A stretch of 64,000 nucleotides of DNA from Macrophomina tecta (Eukaryota; Ascomycota; Dothideomycetes; Botryosphaeriales; Botryosphaeriaceae), in assembly GCA_024180945.1 (NCBI GenBank), contig JAKSGN010000035.1, positions 1,860,001 through 1,924,000 of the forward strand, in the 5' to 3' direction. Both the position numbers and the translations under genes were made by a program. Under the pieces are notes generated by a model. That model was given only the letters and a program-made list of their open reading frames with translations. It was not told where the DNA came from and searched no databases. The stretch's first letter is position 1. Each line of letters begins with the position of its first letter. Shown here piece by piece: positions 1 through 11,147 of the stretch.

Positions 1-1847
1 TACGGAAGCTGGTCGACATGGATGAATGGGGCCAGCTAGCCACTCTACGATTGATGACTATCTATTCGCGCAAATGCTTCCCGCGGAGGATACGGAAGGT
101 AAAAAAGAGCAACGGCAGTAATAGCAAGACAAAACCCACCAAAGGCTTCTACGACGACTCCAGCGAAGAGGAGGAGGAGCCCACGGATCCGTCAGAATTG
201 GAGGAGGTCGTTGTGCTGGATCCCGACCTGGAATTTCTCCTCCGCTCACTCACCCCGCTCCTCCAATCGCGGAATTCGGCTGTCATCATCGCTGTGGCAC
301 GTTGCTACCTGCACCTAGGGACGCCAGCGTACCTGGATGCAGCTATTGGTCCTCTGGTCTCCCTCCTCCGCTCCTCGCCCGATGTTCAGCTCATCGCACT
401 GCACAACGTGGTGCGAGTATGCATGACGCGGCCAGAGCCATTCGTGCGCTATGCCTCGCACTTCCTGCTTCGCGGCACTGACGCGCCGCAAATATGGCGC
501 CTCAAGCTCGAGATGCTCACCTTGATCTTCCCGCACTCGCCGCACCACCTGCAGAGCCTGATCCTTGCCGAACTCGCGCACTTCACTGGCGGGCACGACG
601 CAGGACTGGTGCGTGAAGCCGTCCGTGCAATCGGCCGCTGTGCCCAGCGCACGCAGGACCTCAAGGTCGCGGCGCGCTGCATGCGGCTGCTGCTGTCGCA
701 AATCTCGTCTCCGGACGCGCGCCTCGTCGCAGAGGCGCTCGAGGTAGTGCGGCACCTGATCCAGCGGGATCCGGACAATCACCGAAGCACCGTGATACGG
801 CTGGCTAAGAACCTCGACACGGCCGCCAGCCCGGCAGCGCGTGCTAGCATCATCTGGCTGGTCGGCGAGTTCGCCGGCGTTGACCCGGCCAACAACATCG
901 CCGCCGACGTGCTGCGCATCCTTGCCAAGGGCTTCGCCAGCGAGGCTGAGGAGAGCAAGCTACAAATCCTCCTGCTCGCCGCCAAGGTCTACTTGCAGCA
1001 CCTGCTGCTCAACCCATCCCCCAAACCCGCCGAGGACGCCTCTGCGGAAACCCAACAAACTACCTCCTCGACGACCTCCCTCACCCTCCCCGAAGAAGAA
1101 GGCGGCTTCCGCGAATACAACGACCCCCCCTCACAACCACAGCAACAACAAGAAGAGCAGAAACGGCAAGAAACCCACCCGATCCCCGCCCTCTACAACC
1201 ACATCCTCCTCCTCACCCGCTATGACACCTCGTATGACCTGCGTGACCGCGCCCGCGTCTACCGTGCCCTCCTCTCCATCCCCGCCTCCACCGAGCTCGC
1301 CACCCTGCTCCTGCTCGCCCCGAAGCCCGTCCCTCACGCGCCCAGCCCCTCGGAGAGCCGCGCCCCATACACTCTCGGCTCCGCCAGCCTCGTTATCGGC
1401 GATGAGGGTGGCGTCGTGGGCACCGGGTTGCGCGGCGGCGAAGGGCTGCTGCCCGACTGGGTCAGAGAGGGCGACGAGCCCGATCCGAAGCTCAGGGAGG
1501 AGAAGTCGCCCGAATATGCAGGAGGGTATAGCTCAGAGGCCGTGCCGACGAAGGTGATACCGGCGGGTGAAACGCTGGATCGGGCGGTGAAAGAGACGGG
1601 CGCATTCGGTATTGGTGTGGGGATGGTTGGGAAGCAAAATGGGGTGAAGGAGAAGACGTTGGATGATTGGTTGGCGGAGGATGAGGACGAGGATGATGAG
1701 GAAGAGAATGAAGATGAAGAAGAAGAGAGCGGGGAGGATGATAGTGGGGAAGAAGAAACAGAGGAAGAGACCGACGAGGAAGGCGAATCTGAAGAGGAGA
1801 CGGAAAGTGAGGATGAGGAGGGCGAGCAAGGGAGGTTGATGAAGTGA
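1..1847 (+). CDS. AP-3 complex beta subunit (beta-adaptin), 5'-truncated by window edge
   Basis: This is the C-terminal part of a beta-adaptin of the AP-3 complex, which sorts cargo from endosome/Golgi membranes to the vacuole. The frame is open from base 3, and the residues just before and after the first in-window Met (KLVDMDEWGQ) fit the middle of the adaptin trunk, so that Met at 18 is not the true start. Visible parts are HEAT-like helical repeats over roughly residues 70-330, a poorly conserved Pro/Gln/Glu hinge, and a strongly acidic Glu/Asp/Ser tail over about the last 70 residues, a feature of AP-3 rather than AP-1/AP-2 beta chains. An acidic DDSSEEEEE patch interrupts the trunk near residue 50, also as in AP-3 beta. 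Stop codon TGA at 1845-1847. No intron is needed in this part. Identification is from family knowledge, without a search. Confidence 0.9.
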   Translation, partial: RKLVDMDEWGQLATLRLMTIYSRKCFPRRIRKVKKSNGSNSKTKPTKGFYDDSSEEEEEPTDPSELEEVVVLDPDLEFLLRSLTPLLQSRNSAVIIAVARCYLHLGTPAYLDAAIGPLVSLLRSSPDVQLIALHNVVRVCMTRPEPFVRYASHFLLRGTDAPQIWRLKLEMLTLIFPHSPHHLQSLILAELAHFTGGHDAGLVREAVRAIGRCAQRTQDLKVAARCMRLLLSQISSPDARLVAEALEVVRHLIQRDPDNHRSTVIRLAKNLDTAASPAARASIIWLVGEFAGVDPANNIAADVLRILAKGFASEAEESKLQILLLAAKVYLQHLLLNPSPKPAEDASAETQQTTSSTTSLTLPEEEGGFREYNDPPSQPQQQQEEQKRQETHPIPALYNHILLLTRYDTSYDLRDRARVYRALLSIPASTELATLLLLAPKPVPHAPSPSESRAPYTLGSASLVIGDEGGVVGTGLRGGEGLLPDWVREGDEPDPKLREEKSPEYAGGYSSEAVPTKVIPAGETLDRAVKETGAFGIGVGMVGKQNGVKEKTLDDWLAEDEDEDDEEENEDEEEESGEDDSGEEETEEETDEEGESEEETESEDEEGEQGRLMK

Positions 1848-3088
1848 TAACAACTGCGCAAGGAACAGAAAAATGAGAAAAGAGATATCTTGTTAAATTC
1901 CGAACTTACGTACCTACCTTCTATTGCTTCCGCGATATCGCACAGGCCGTTGATCGCTCAATGCCCCTATCACTTACTCTTTTGCACTTCCCCGTCTGCT
2001 GTCGATTGGTCTTCGCCTTTTGCCATCGTCGCTGTCGTGTTTGGTCAAGTACATGGGCCGTTTGACTGTAAAGGAAAGTTCTCTAACCTTGAGTGATGAA
2101 GAGGATTGGACTGTAGCATGGAGATGCGAGGAACATAACAATGTGAAGAACTAGGCAGACAGATCAGACGGAATCTTCTTAAATTCTGTTCTCTGCGAGA
2201 TTCGACCTCTTCCACAACTAAGGCTTTTCCGATGAGAAAGCAATTGTAGAAAGAAAATGAGATGATAGTATAAGGAGACGGTTGAGGACATGGAATGAAG
2301 AAAAGACGGATCTGATTAAGGAAGCAATAAGTAATCACCAACCGTCGGTCTCAGTCCAAGAAAGACTTTCGACAAAGATAAAAAAATGCTATCTCTAATT
2401 CGGATACAAGCTGGGAAAGGGAGAATTCTGAAAGATAATGAAGAAGGGCCCGAGGGAGAAAGTCGGAGGAGAAGAAGGAGGAGGAGGAGAAGAAGAAGAA
2501 GAAGAAGAAGAAGAAGAAGAAAAAGAGGAAGGCTAGTACGATGAGATAGACTAATAAATGCCAGAATGATAGAAATGCAGGAGGCGCGATCCTGGAAGTC
2601 TCCCAACTCCTTGACCAATGCTGTTAAAAGAGATGGAAAATCTCTTTCTCAGAGAAACTTTTCGAATATCGATAATCCGAGCCGAACGACGGCCTAATCA
2701 AAAAGGTAAACGTTGACAAAAAGGGCAATAATATCAGCAGAGATGGTGAGGTGTGAAAAAAAGCCGGCCTCAAAATCCTCGATAAAACTAAATTCCAAAA
2801 GCTTTTTCTCGTAGTCCGTTGCATTCGTGCCTGATCTTCAGCGTCAAGCAGGTGTTGCTTGGACAATGTAAAACAAACAAGATAAAGTTGCACTCATATC
2901 CAATCAGAGTTGCGGATAATGGAGTGAGAAAAGGACCTAGGCATATCACGATCAGACAATCAGAAGTAAATAACGGCACTAAAAGAGAATTTACCAAACA
3001 ATGGTAGGAATAACCTAGCGTCGTTTCTCGCTGCACCGAACTGGTGGCTTGAACCGTCCACTCGTGGTGTGGGATGATTTCCGGTCCG
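1848..3088. other. Intergenic, convergent 3' ends; no gene seen
   Basis: About 1.2 kb between the AP-3 beta stop and the 3' end of the following minus-strand gene. Open frames here are short and lack coding codon bias. The only notable element is a purine-only tract around 2465-2531, annotated separately. Confidence 0.6.
2465..2531. repeat. Purine (GGA/GAA) microsatellite tract
   Basis: About 65 bases of only A and G on the plus strand: GGA triplets followed by about 11 consecutive GAA triplets. It lies in the convergent intergenic space. Such homopurine mirror-type tracts can form triplex DNA; that is general knowledge, not shown here. Confidence 0.85.
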
Positions 3089-5244
3089 TCAGACCACCAT
3101 GCGGGGCTCCCGCATCAGCACCGACGTGTGCAGAATGGCATGAAAAGCTTTTCTGAAGCATAGAACTATCGGCGACTTTATCGGATTAACTGAAGTTCAA
3201 CAGTTCAAGATCCGGTCTGGGACATACCCATATGCGGCAGCTACGCGGGGTTGCTTCCTCTTGAAGCGCTTTGCATAGTCGTCCTCCTGCCTCTGCGGGG
3301 ATTCAGCTTCTTCGTAACTCCGTTTCCTCCCAGCGCTACTGTCAGCTCTGTGGAGCCTGGGCTTCTGCGGTTCTGGAGCACTTCGATTAAACAAATCACT
3401 GTCATCCATAGGAAAGAAATCTGAGCCAGCGGCAGTTTGCTGGCTGTGATCCGATCGCGCAGGGCTTTGCCGTCTATCGCCATCCCTCACTGGTGTCTGC
3501 TCAGTCTTCCATGGGTCAAGCGATGAAGACCGTCGACGCTGCGGGGGTGGAGGTAGCGCTGGTGATTGCAAGTTTGTCGTCGGCGCATCTTGTGAAGAAT
3601 AATGCCCACGAGGGCCAGATCCATTTTGATGTGTGGGAGGTGGGGGTCTTGAGTAAAGAGAATCTTCCCGATGCCTTGGGTTGTCAGCTTTTGCCGTACT
3701 TAAGGAAAATTTAGACCTTACCGATCACGATCAGTGCTACCTCGCTTGCCACATTTCGGAGGTTGTGGGTTTGTGGAAGGCTGGACTGGCTTTGGAGAGC
3801 CCGTGACACCTAAAGATGCCAACAATGCCTCCTGTGCATCATCCCGTGCGATTGGAGGGGGGGTCGAGTTGTCGGTACCGGATTCCCTCCTTGCTCTACC
3901 AGCTGCTTGCTCGGACGACAATGCTTGCTCAAGATTGTCCATAACATTATATTCCGACTCTTGCGCTGAACTCTTAGTTTCCGCGATACTCGGATAAGGA
4001 TTCTCCCCCTCGGGATCGGGCCGATCTCTGTTGGCCAAAACATCCTCCAACGCCACGATGTCTGAGGTTTTGGGGAACTCGTAAAATATCGAGTCGTTCT
4101 TAATTGAGTCCCATCCATCGGTTTGGCGGATGTTGAGGAATGCCTCATGAGCATTATCTGGGGCAAAGTACTTGGACACCGTATCACCGTTGCCAATTTT
4201 GGGCGGCATAGGCTCTGATGCCATCTCCTCAGCTGCTAGGTAATCTGAGGGTAGAGCGCGGGTAGTCTCGTTGGCTGGATGCCATGTAATTACACCAAGG
4301 CTGAAGTCCGCGTCCACCGGCTCATTCGCCTTGGGCCAAATCGCGCCCTCAAAGTCCGCCTGGTCCCATTCATCTAGCCCAAGATTGATGGTGTATTGCT
4401 CGGATTGATACAGTTTATGAGACTCTGGAGCCTCTGATGGATTTATACTCGCTGTGCGAGTATTTCGACGAGATTTCGAGGGCCGCGAACTTTGGCTTGG
4501 AGAAGAATTGCCGGTACCAGGTGGAACAGTGGTCGGCGAAACAGCCGAGTCAGGCGGAGGCGGAGGGTAGGCGGCACTGCTTGGTGGATAAATGGGAGAC
4601 TGTTGCCATCCGTTCGGCTGATAAGCTGGCGGTGCACTGGGTGCATCAGGGGGCGGAGGAGCTGGCTGCGGGCAACCTTGTGGCTGGTAACCCTGTGGCG
4701 GAGGGTAAGTGGGCGAATGCTGCCATCCTGGCTGGTATCCCTGGTTCGGCGGGTATCCTTGAGGCGGGGGCGGCTGATACCCTTGGTAGCCTTGTTGGTA
4801 ATGTTGAGGTGGATATGGCTGAGGTTGCGGATATGCCTGTGGGGGATATTGGCCTGGCGGTGGTTGAGGAGGCTGGTAATTAGGTGGAGGAGGGTAACGG
4901 GTTATGACAGCATTACCTTTCCGCTTGGGCGGATAGGTGGTCGGGGCGCTTTTGGAACATGGTCAGTAGGGGGAGGTGCAAGCAGAAAAATTGGCGAGAT
5001 TAAGAAATGTAATGACAGAGAGGAGTATGCGCACACAGTCGCACAAAGGCCAAAGAATTTCCAGCGAACCCAACAGAATGACTTACCCGGATGGCGGGTG
5101 ATGAGGCGGCACCATCTGCTGGTGAGACTGGGGGGGATGAGGTTGCGGGGCGTAGGGCGGCTGCGGTGGGTAGGTGTGTTGGGCGTATGGCGGCGGGGCC
5201 TTGTAGGGCGGAGCGCTGCCGGGCGAAGGAGCACTCCAGGACAT
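3089..5244 (-). CDS. Conserved-looking Pro/Gln/Tyr-rich protein, function unknown
   Basis: Hand-spliced model: exon 1 5244-5087 (ATG at 5244), exon 2 4948-3722, exon 3 3647-3228, exon 4 3152-3089. Introns 1 and 2 have GTAAGT/GTAAGG donors and the phases agree (2/2). The N-terminal 190 or so residues are low-complexity Pro, Tyr, Gln and Gly (repeats such as GYQPPPPQGYPP), with a KRKGNAVITRYPPPP segment after intron 1. A more ordered, acidic middle follows (INLGLDEWDQADFEGAIWPK, then VITWHPANETTR), and a basic C-terminal region (KRFKRKQPRV) could be a nuclear signal. The middle block looks like something under constraint, but I do not recognise a named domain. The 3' end is uncertain: either intron 3 is spliced (donor GTATGT at 3227) or translation runs to the stop at 3197. 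The gene is divergent from the Ppg1-type phosphatase gene. Confidence 0.6.
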
Positions 5245-6067
5245 GTGGGCGAGGCCGTGACGATAAGCGTGTCAGCAGCTGGGCGCTGATGGTGCCTGGC
5301 CTGGATGCTCTGCAAGAGCGGCGGTCGAGAACAAGAAGTAGTAGATTTCCCAGCAAGTGGCCTCGGGCGGGCTGATGCGGTGATGGGGCGCGCACACGAA
5401 CCGAGCGACGAAATTGTCGAAGTTCTCCAGAGCTACCACATCACGCCCGGTCCAAGAGAGCGAGCAAAAGAGGAAGCGAGTGACGGGGCGGGGCCAGAGA
5501 GAAAAAGGCAATTCCTAGGGGAGGGGAAGATCAATGCGGCAGATGAAAGAAGAATGGCGGAGGGCTAGGCGGAGAAGAGCCAAATCCAAATTGAGCTCAA
5601 GAGGGAAGGAAGTCCAAGAGAGCAGGGGTGGCTCGCCGATGTCGACCGTGAATTGACGACAATTGCGCGCCGGCCGGGCAGCGGAAGACATGGAAAGCGG
5701 CGCGAGCGGCGGTCCTGAGCACATCTAGGGTTTGTACTGCGGCCGCAAGTGATAGCTGGGAGGGGGCTCGCTGGACGTCGAGTCCGCCAAGCGTTTGAGG
5801 CCGCGCAACGAATGGGTCGGGAATCTTTAGAGAATCACGTGCGCCTGCATCCCGCGGACGGAGCTGACTGGCGGCGGCAGCTGCGTCGATTATTCTTCTC
5901 TTTCGCCAGGTCTTTCATCCCACCCGACCGCTCGACTCGACGCGCCATGCCCTCTTGACGCCCCGCCCAGAATGCGTCCGCGAATGCTGTCTCTCGCTGC
6001 TTCCTAGTCCTGCGCCTGCTCGAGTCCGCCACGCGCGCGCCCTCTTCCGCCCATCGACGACAGCATC
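5245..6067. promoter_or_regulatory. Bidirectional promoter region with a TCACGTG box
   Basis: An 823-bp region separates two divergently transcribed genes. It contains TCACGTG at 5835-5841 within AATCACGTGCG, the E-box class recognised by fungal bHLH factors of the Cbf1/Pho4/Tye7 type. The same 11-mer recurs in the GID8/uridine-kinase divergent promoter at 9255-9265. No uninterrupted coding block is convincing here. Confidence 0.5.
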
Positions 6068-7202
6068 ATGCCTGGCCTTCCAGGTAATTATTCTGCGCCG
6101 CCGCCGCCCGCTACGCCCGCCCCGCTGACCCGCTCCTCACAGCGACCGTCGACCTTGATGAGTGCATAGCTCGACTCTACAAGAAGGAGCTCCTCGCCGA
6201 CTCCGTCATCGAGGCGATATGCGCTAAGGCAAAGGAGCTCCTGATGAAGGAGAGCAACGTCGTGCACATCGACGCCCCCGTCACCGTCGTGGGCGACATC
6301 CACGGCCAGTTCTTTGACATGATAGAAATCTTCCGCATTGGAGGCTTCTGCCCGGACACAAACTATCTCTTCCTCGGTGCGTGTGCTCCGCTACCGGCCC
6401 GCGCTTCTGGCACTCCGGGCTCGGGCCATCTGTGACGCAGCTGAGGCGGGCCCGCCGCGCGACTCTCCATACTGACAGTGCCTCTCTCCTCCCAGGCGAC
6501 TACGTCGACCGTGGCCTCTTTAGCGTCGAGACCATCTCGCTCCTCGTATGCCTCAAGCTGCGCTACCCGCACCGCGTGCACCTGATCCGCGGCAACCACG
6601 AGTCGCGCGGCGTGACGCAGTCGTATGGCTTCTACACCGAGTGCTCACGCAAGTACGGCAACGCCAACGTTTGGCACTACTTCACCGACATGTTTGACTT
6701 CCTCACGCTCTCGGTCGTTATCAACAACCAGATCTTCTGTGTGCACGGCGGCCTGTCGCCCAGCATCCACTCCATAGACCAGATCAAGATCATCGATCGG
6801 TTCCGCGAGATCCCCCATGAAGGCCCCATGGCTGACCTTGTCTGGAGCGACCCGGACAGCGAGCGCGACGAGTTCAGCCTCAGCCCCCGCGGCGCCGGCT
6901 ACACCTTCGGTGCCCAGGTCGTCAAGAAGTTCCTCGAGGTCAACGGCATGTCGCACATCCTGCGCGCCCACCAGCTCTGCCAGGAGGGCTACCAGGTCCT
7001 GTACGACGACCGCCTGAGCACTGTCTGGAGTGCTCCCAACTACTGCTATCGCTGCGGCAACATGGCCAGTGTGCTTGAGGTCAGCGACACGGGCGAGCGT
7101 TTCTTCAACGTCTTCGACGCCGCGCCTGAGAACGACGTGCACAGAGCTGAGCAGCAGCAACAGCAGCAGGGTAAAGAGGTTCAGACGGAATATTTTTTGT
7201 AA
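6068..7202 (+). CDS. ppg1: PP2A-like serine/threonine phosphatase catalytic subunit, Ppg1 type
   Basis: Exons 6068-6083, 6143-6376 and 6496-7202 give 318 residues, the usual size of PP2A-family catalytic subunits. The metallophosphatase signature is complete: GDIHG at 56-60, GDYVDRG at 84-90 and GNHES at 116-120, followed by HGGLSPS, RAHQ and SAPNYCYRCGN. The chain ends in YFL, the tail that is carboxymethylated in PP2A-like enzymes. PHRVHLIRGNHES followed by VTQSYGFYTEC points to the Ppg1 branch rather than PP2A, PP4 or PP6. In yeast Ppg1 acts in glycogen metabolism and the Far complex; in Neurospora it is the STRIPAK phosphatase. A Gln run (seven Q) interrupts the segment just before the tail. 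The first exon holds only 16 coding bases, and both introns have GT-AG ends with matching phase 1. Confidence 0.93.
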
Positions 7203-7845
7203 TGTGTACAGCACGGGATGTACTCAATCTACGGCGTTTGACGGCTTTAATGGCTGCATGTGATATCACGGGCATTGACGGCGCAATGCGAGCAACGCGT
7301 TCATGAAGAGACATGTGGTGGATACCATGTATAGAAATTGAGAACTCTACTGCTTGCTAAAGTTTCTGAGGTTGCCGACTTGCGTGCTGATGGCTATCAC
7401 CGGCAATGTGATGATAGGAAGCGTTCAAGCAGTCGACGTGCTGTCACATATGGTATGCTGTATCCTTCCATATGAAATGACCCGAGCTCCAGGTGCAAGC
7501 TTCAACTTCCCCTCAAGCGACACAATAGTAAAGGCCATTCCGTGAGACCCGTCTACAAACTCTCAGAACATGCACAATAGAAAATAAGGTGAAGCTTGAA
7601 AGCGGGTATCTTTAATTATCTGCTTGACCGGTAAGGACAGACCCGTTCCGGTCCAAGACTGTACGAATGATACAGGGCGTCCTGCAAAACGCCCAAGCCA
7701 GACCCAGCCGTCCTACTTCCCATCCACCCATCCGCATGCAACCATAAAAATACCTAGGAGCGCCAAAACCCTTGTGCTAACGCCATGCTGGAACCCTTGT
7801 AGAATAAATTCCCATTCCGGGAGGAAATTATGGGACATGAGATCG
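7203..7845. other. Convergent intergenic region; no gene seen
   Basis: About 640 bases between the tail-to-tail Ppg1-type and GID8 genes. The open frames inside are short and unbiased. It presumably holds the two 3' UTRs and poly(A) sites; no single strong signal was assigned. Confidence 0.5.
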
Positions 7846-9061
7846 TCAGTCCCGCATCACGTCCGCTTCTCCATTACCGTTGTTCATTAATTCATCATCG
7901 TCATCGGCCGTCTTCTCGGAGTCCAGCCCCAAGCTCAGCGTCGTTGGGATATCCTTGCGGGCCTCCCTTGCCTTCTGCTCCGACCAGGCTCGTAACCTGA
8001 CGAGCTGCTTAATCTGCGCCTCACGGCTGGCACCCTGGCTAGACAGAATAGCTTCGTTCACTCTCGTTGCGACCGTTTGCCGGAGCGAAGGGTCCAGAAG
8101 CTGCGCAAGTGGCGGCGCCAGATTTTCCGGTGGGAAGATCAAAAGAGCCATAGTGCGCTCGAGATCTTCGAGAAACTCTTGGTTCGTCGGCGCACGCGGT
8201 GCCAACTCAGAGGTCGCGAATGTCAGCGCCGGTGTGATGTCGGCATTCGGGCTCGACATGCATTTGCGGATAAGCTCAATAAGCTGCAGACGAAGTAGCG
8301 CAAAGTGTAATGCAGGGTCATGATCGAGGATCTGCATCAAGGGTTAGCCATGAATCCTGAGCGTGGATGGCACGTTTGATGTAATTATGTTGTGCGAATC
8401 ATTATGATATGAAGGTATTGTTTATCATCAACACCCGGAGGTGGTTATGTGTGGTGCATGATACTTGGATAATCATGTAGCATGAGGGGTGAGGCCTTTG
8501 GAAGGGAGAAGCACTAACCTGAGGGTTAAGATCGTTGATCCTATGGATAGCCGATTCAATATTACCCGCATGAATGGCATTTCTGATATCAACGCGCTCC
8601 TGTATGGACTGGGGCTCGACACCATGAGGAATGTTGGCTTCTATGGAGAACCGCTTCGCCGCCATAGGGTAGCCCTCGCTGACCAAGTAGTCCATGATGA
8701 CATGGTTGATATCGCTGTGGATGGCCAAGTTAGCATCCGAGGCTCGTCAAGCAGCGCCAGGCTGCGATATAGATGTAGCAGATGAGGTTCGCCAGGATCA
8801 GAAACAAGTAAATTTATTCTCCACATTGGATTTCGGAGAGATTCCCAACTTGATATTAACACATCATGGAAAAGGCGGGGCGGGGTATAGTGTGTCATGG
8901 AATTGGTGGAAGCGAAATACACGTACGACTTGGAGGGCTTGATCGCGTCAACGCGTGCATCGAAGCCGTGACGGCCGGTCGGCGTAGCGGCAGAAACCAC
9001 GGTGGAGGAGCTCTGCGCGCGTTAGAGGAGGAGGATCACAGAAAGGCGGGGAACACACCAT
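7846..9061 (-). CDS. GID8: GID complex subunit 8 (LisH-CTLH-CRA protein)
   Basis: Exons 9061-9059, 9012-8927, 8714-8519 and 8331-7846 give 256 residues. GID8 (TWA1 in animals) is a scaffold of the GID/CTLH E3 ubiquitin ligase, which degrades gluconeogenic enzymes in yeast. The LisH motif begins near residue 30 (DINHVIMDYLVSEGYP), followed by a CTLH segment (ERVDIRNAIHAGNIESAI) and a C-terminal CRA region containing DLERTMALL. The length is close to animal and yeast homologues. All splice junctions agree in phase: CAG/ILDHDP at the third intron and KPSK/S-DIN at the second, with donor GTACGT. Exon 1 carries the ATG alone and is followed at once by a GTGTGT donor; no other ATG opens this frame. 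It is divergent from uridine kinase. Residues after about 215 are acidic and variable. Confidence 0.92.
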
Positions 9062-9450
9062 TATGGTTGAGGTTGCAGGTCCTTACTCTATCTCATATCC
9101 ATCGGCATCTCCGGTCTGTCCTGAAGCACAAGACAGCAGAAGAGAGAGGCGGATCGCGGTGCAGGAGGAGGGTTGGTTGATTGTGAGGAGAGTTGATTGT
9201 GTGAGGGAGAACTGATGTGGGAAGTCGCGCAGGAGAAAAGCTTCTGCCGAGGGCAATCACGTGCGACCCGCCCTTTTGCAGCCCGGCTTGGACCACGACC
9301 TCGAATCCACCGCGAACATTTTTAGTCATTGCGCTGCAGGGCGCAGGACCCTATCGCCGCTCGCCTGTTTCCTACCTCTCCCCGCCGGCACCATGTTCTC
9401 TTAGACCGCCTTCTCTACATCCAAAGTGCCACCCGCACCAGCCTTGCAGA
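9062..9450. promoter_or_regulatory. Short divergent promoter with a TCACGTG box
   Basis: A 389-bp region between the GID8 and uridine kinase start codons. TCACGTG lies at 9257-9263 inside the 11-mer AATCACGTGCG, identical to the copy in the divergent promoter at 5833-5843. A reading frame from an ATG at 9217 runs in frame into uridine kinase but covers this promoter and lacks family similarity, so it was not used as the start. Confidence 0.5.
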
Positions 9451-11147
9451 ATGAATACCGTCCAGCAGGAGAGGGCCCATTATTCGCCGCCATGGGCAAA
9501 CACAAGCATTATCGGTGTTGCTGGTAGTTCCGGTTCGGGAAAGACGACCTTGTCCCTGGCGATCATCTCTGCCCTGAACCTGCCATGGGTCGTGATTCTC
9601 TCCATGGTGGGTGGAGGACTCTGCCAACCTTGCTCGCGTGACGGCTTACCCATTTGCGTCTAGGACTCGTTCTACAAGCCCTTGACGCCAGCGCAATCGG
9701 CAAAAGCATTTAGAAACGAATATGATTTCGATGCGCCAGAAGCTATCGATTTCGACCTTCTGGTGCAAGTCTTGCGCGACATCAGGCAGGGGTAAGACAA
9801 CCCAAGCACTGGCCTCCACCCTCGCCAGACTCTTATCCAGTAATCACTGTCGCTCTGTCGGCACCTGCAGCACTGCTTAATTTGGCAAAGCCAGCAGCAT
9901 GCTGACCTCCGTGAAGCAAAAAGGTTGAGGTCCCTGTGTATTCTTTCGAGAAACATCAACGCCTTGAAAAAACGACCTCCATCTACTCTCCCCATGTCCT
10001 CATCCTCGAAGGCATTTTTGCGCTGCATGATCCGCGTGTGCTGGATCTGCTGGACCTCAAAGTCAGTGGCTGAGTGGACCCATTTTCTGCATCAGCCAAC
10101 TAAGAATTCACAGATTTTTGCCGACGCAGAACCAGACCTCTGTCTTTCCAGACGACGTGAGTGCAAATCCGTGTCTGGGCGTAGCGATTCTGAGCATAGC
10201 GAGTCTGACCCGTTTTCGTGTAGTTGTCCGCGACGTGAAGAGTCGAGGCCGCGACATCGAAGGGTGCATTAAGCAATGGTTTCTTTTTGTGAAGCCCAAC
10301 TTTCACAAGTACGTCGCGCCTCAGCGGGAAGTCGCGGGTAAGCTCTCCATGCGCTCAGGTGGAAGAAGTGTACGGCCTGACCCTTTCAGATCTCATCGTG
10401 CCGCGTGGCGTTGAAAATAAGGTCGCCATATCGATGGTCACCGACCGCATACATAAGATTCTTACTCTCAAGTCAAGAATGCATCAGGCCGAGCTCATGC
10501 GTCTTGGAAAACTTGCAGAGGAGGCTCCACTCTCACCAAATGTCATTGTCCTTCCAGAGACACGGCAAAACCGGGCGATTCACACACTTTTGATTAACCC
10601 AAGTTTGGACCGAGAGAACTTCATCTTCTACTTTGATCGGATCTGCGCGCTGCTGATCGAAGAATCTCTGGTCTGCATGAATTTCGATGTAGTCGATGTC
10701 ACAACTCCCATGAACACCGTCTACAGAGGCTTGAAGCCCACTGGAGAGACCAGTGCAGTCACTATTCTTCGCGGAGGCAGTGCGTTGGAGCGAGCTTTCA
10801 GAAGGGTGCTACCTGACTCCAGGAACGGCAGGATTCTCATCCAAACCAACTACCGGACAGGAGAGCCCGAACTCCACTACAGAGCTCTGCCGAAGGATAT
10901 TGAGAAGCACGAGCGTGTCCTCCTGCTGGATACGCAAATGTCGAGCGGCGGTGCAGCCTTGATGGCTGTCAAAGTCCTTGTGGATCACGGCGTGCCGGAG
11001 AAGAACATCGTCTTTGTCGCGTACATGGCCGGCAAGTTGGGTGTGGGAAGACTTATGCATGTCTTCCCGGAGATGAGGGTGGTTATAGGAAGATGGGTAG
11101 ATGATTACGAAGGGAGATGGGTCGAGAAGAGGTATTTTGGTCACTAA
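9451..11147 (+). CDS. URK1: Uridine kinase with C-terminal UPRTase-like domain
   Basis: Exons 9451-9606, 9664-9791, 9917-10061, 10114-10156, 10224-10337 and 10390-11147 give 447 residues. The enzyme phosphorylates uridine/cytidine to UMP/CMP in pyrimidine salvage. The P-loop GSSGSGKT is at 25-32; DSFYKPL, YDFDAPEAIDF, PVYSFEKH and the RDVKSRGRDIEG lid region follow, as in uridine-cytidine kinases. From about residue 215 there is a uracil-phosphoribosyltransferase-like domain, with a degenerate PRPP-binding loop (LLLDTQMSSGGAA). This two-domain layout is that of yeast Urk1 and animal UCKL1. Every exon junction was chosen to restore the kinase alignment and all phases agree; one exon is only 43 bases. 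The Met at 9451 was chosen because MNTVQQERAHYSPPW leads directly into the kinase fold. Confidence 0.92.

Noticed and set aside
9217..9450. In-frame N-terminal extension of uridine kinase
   Set aside because: It covers the short divergent promoter and adds 78 Pro/Ser-rich residues absent from the family.
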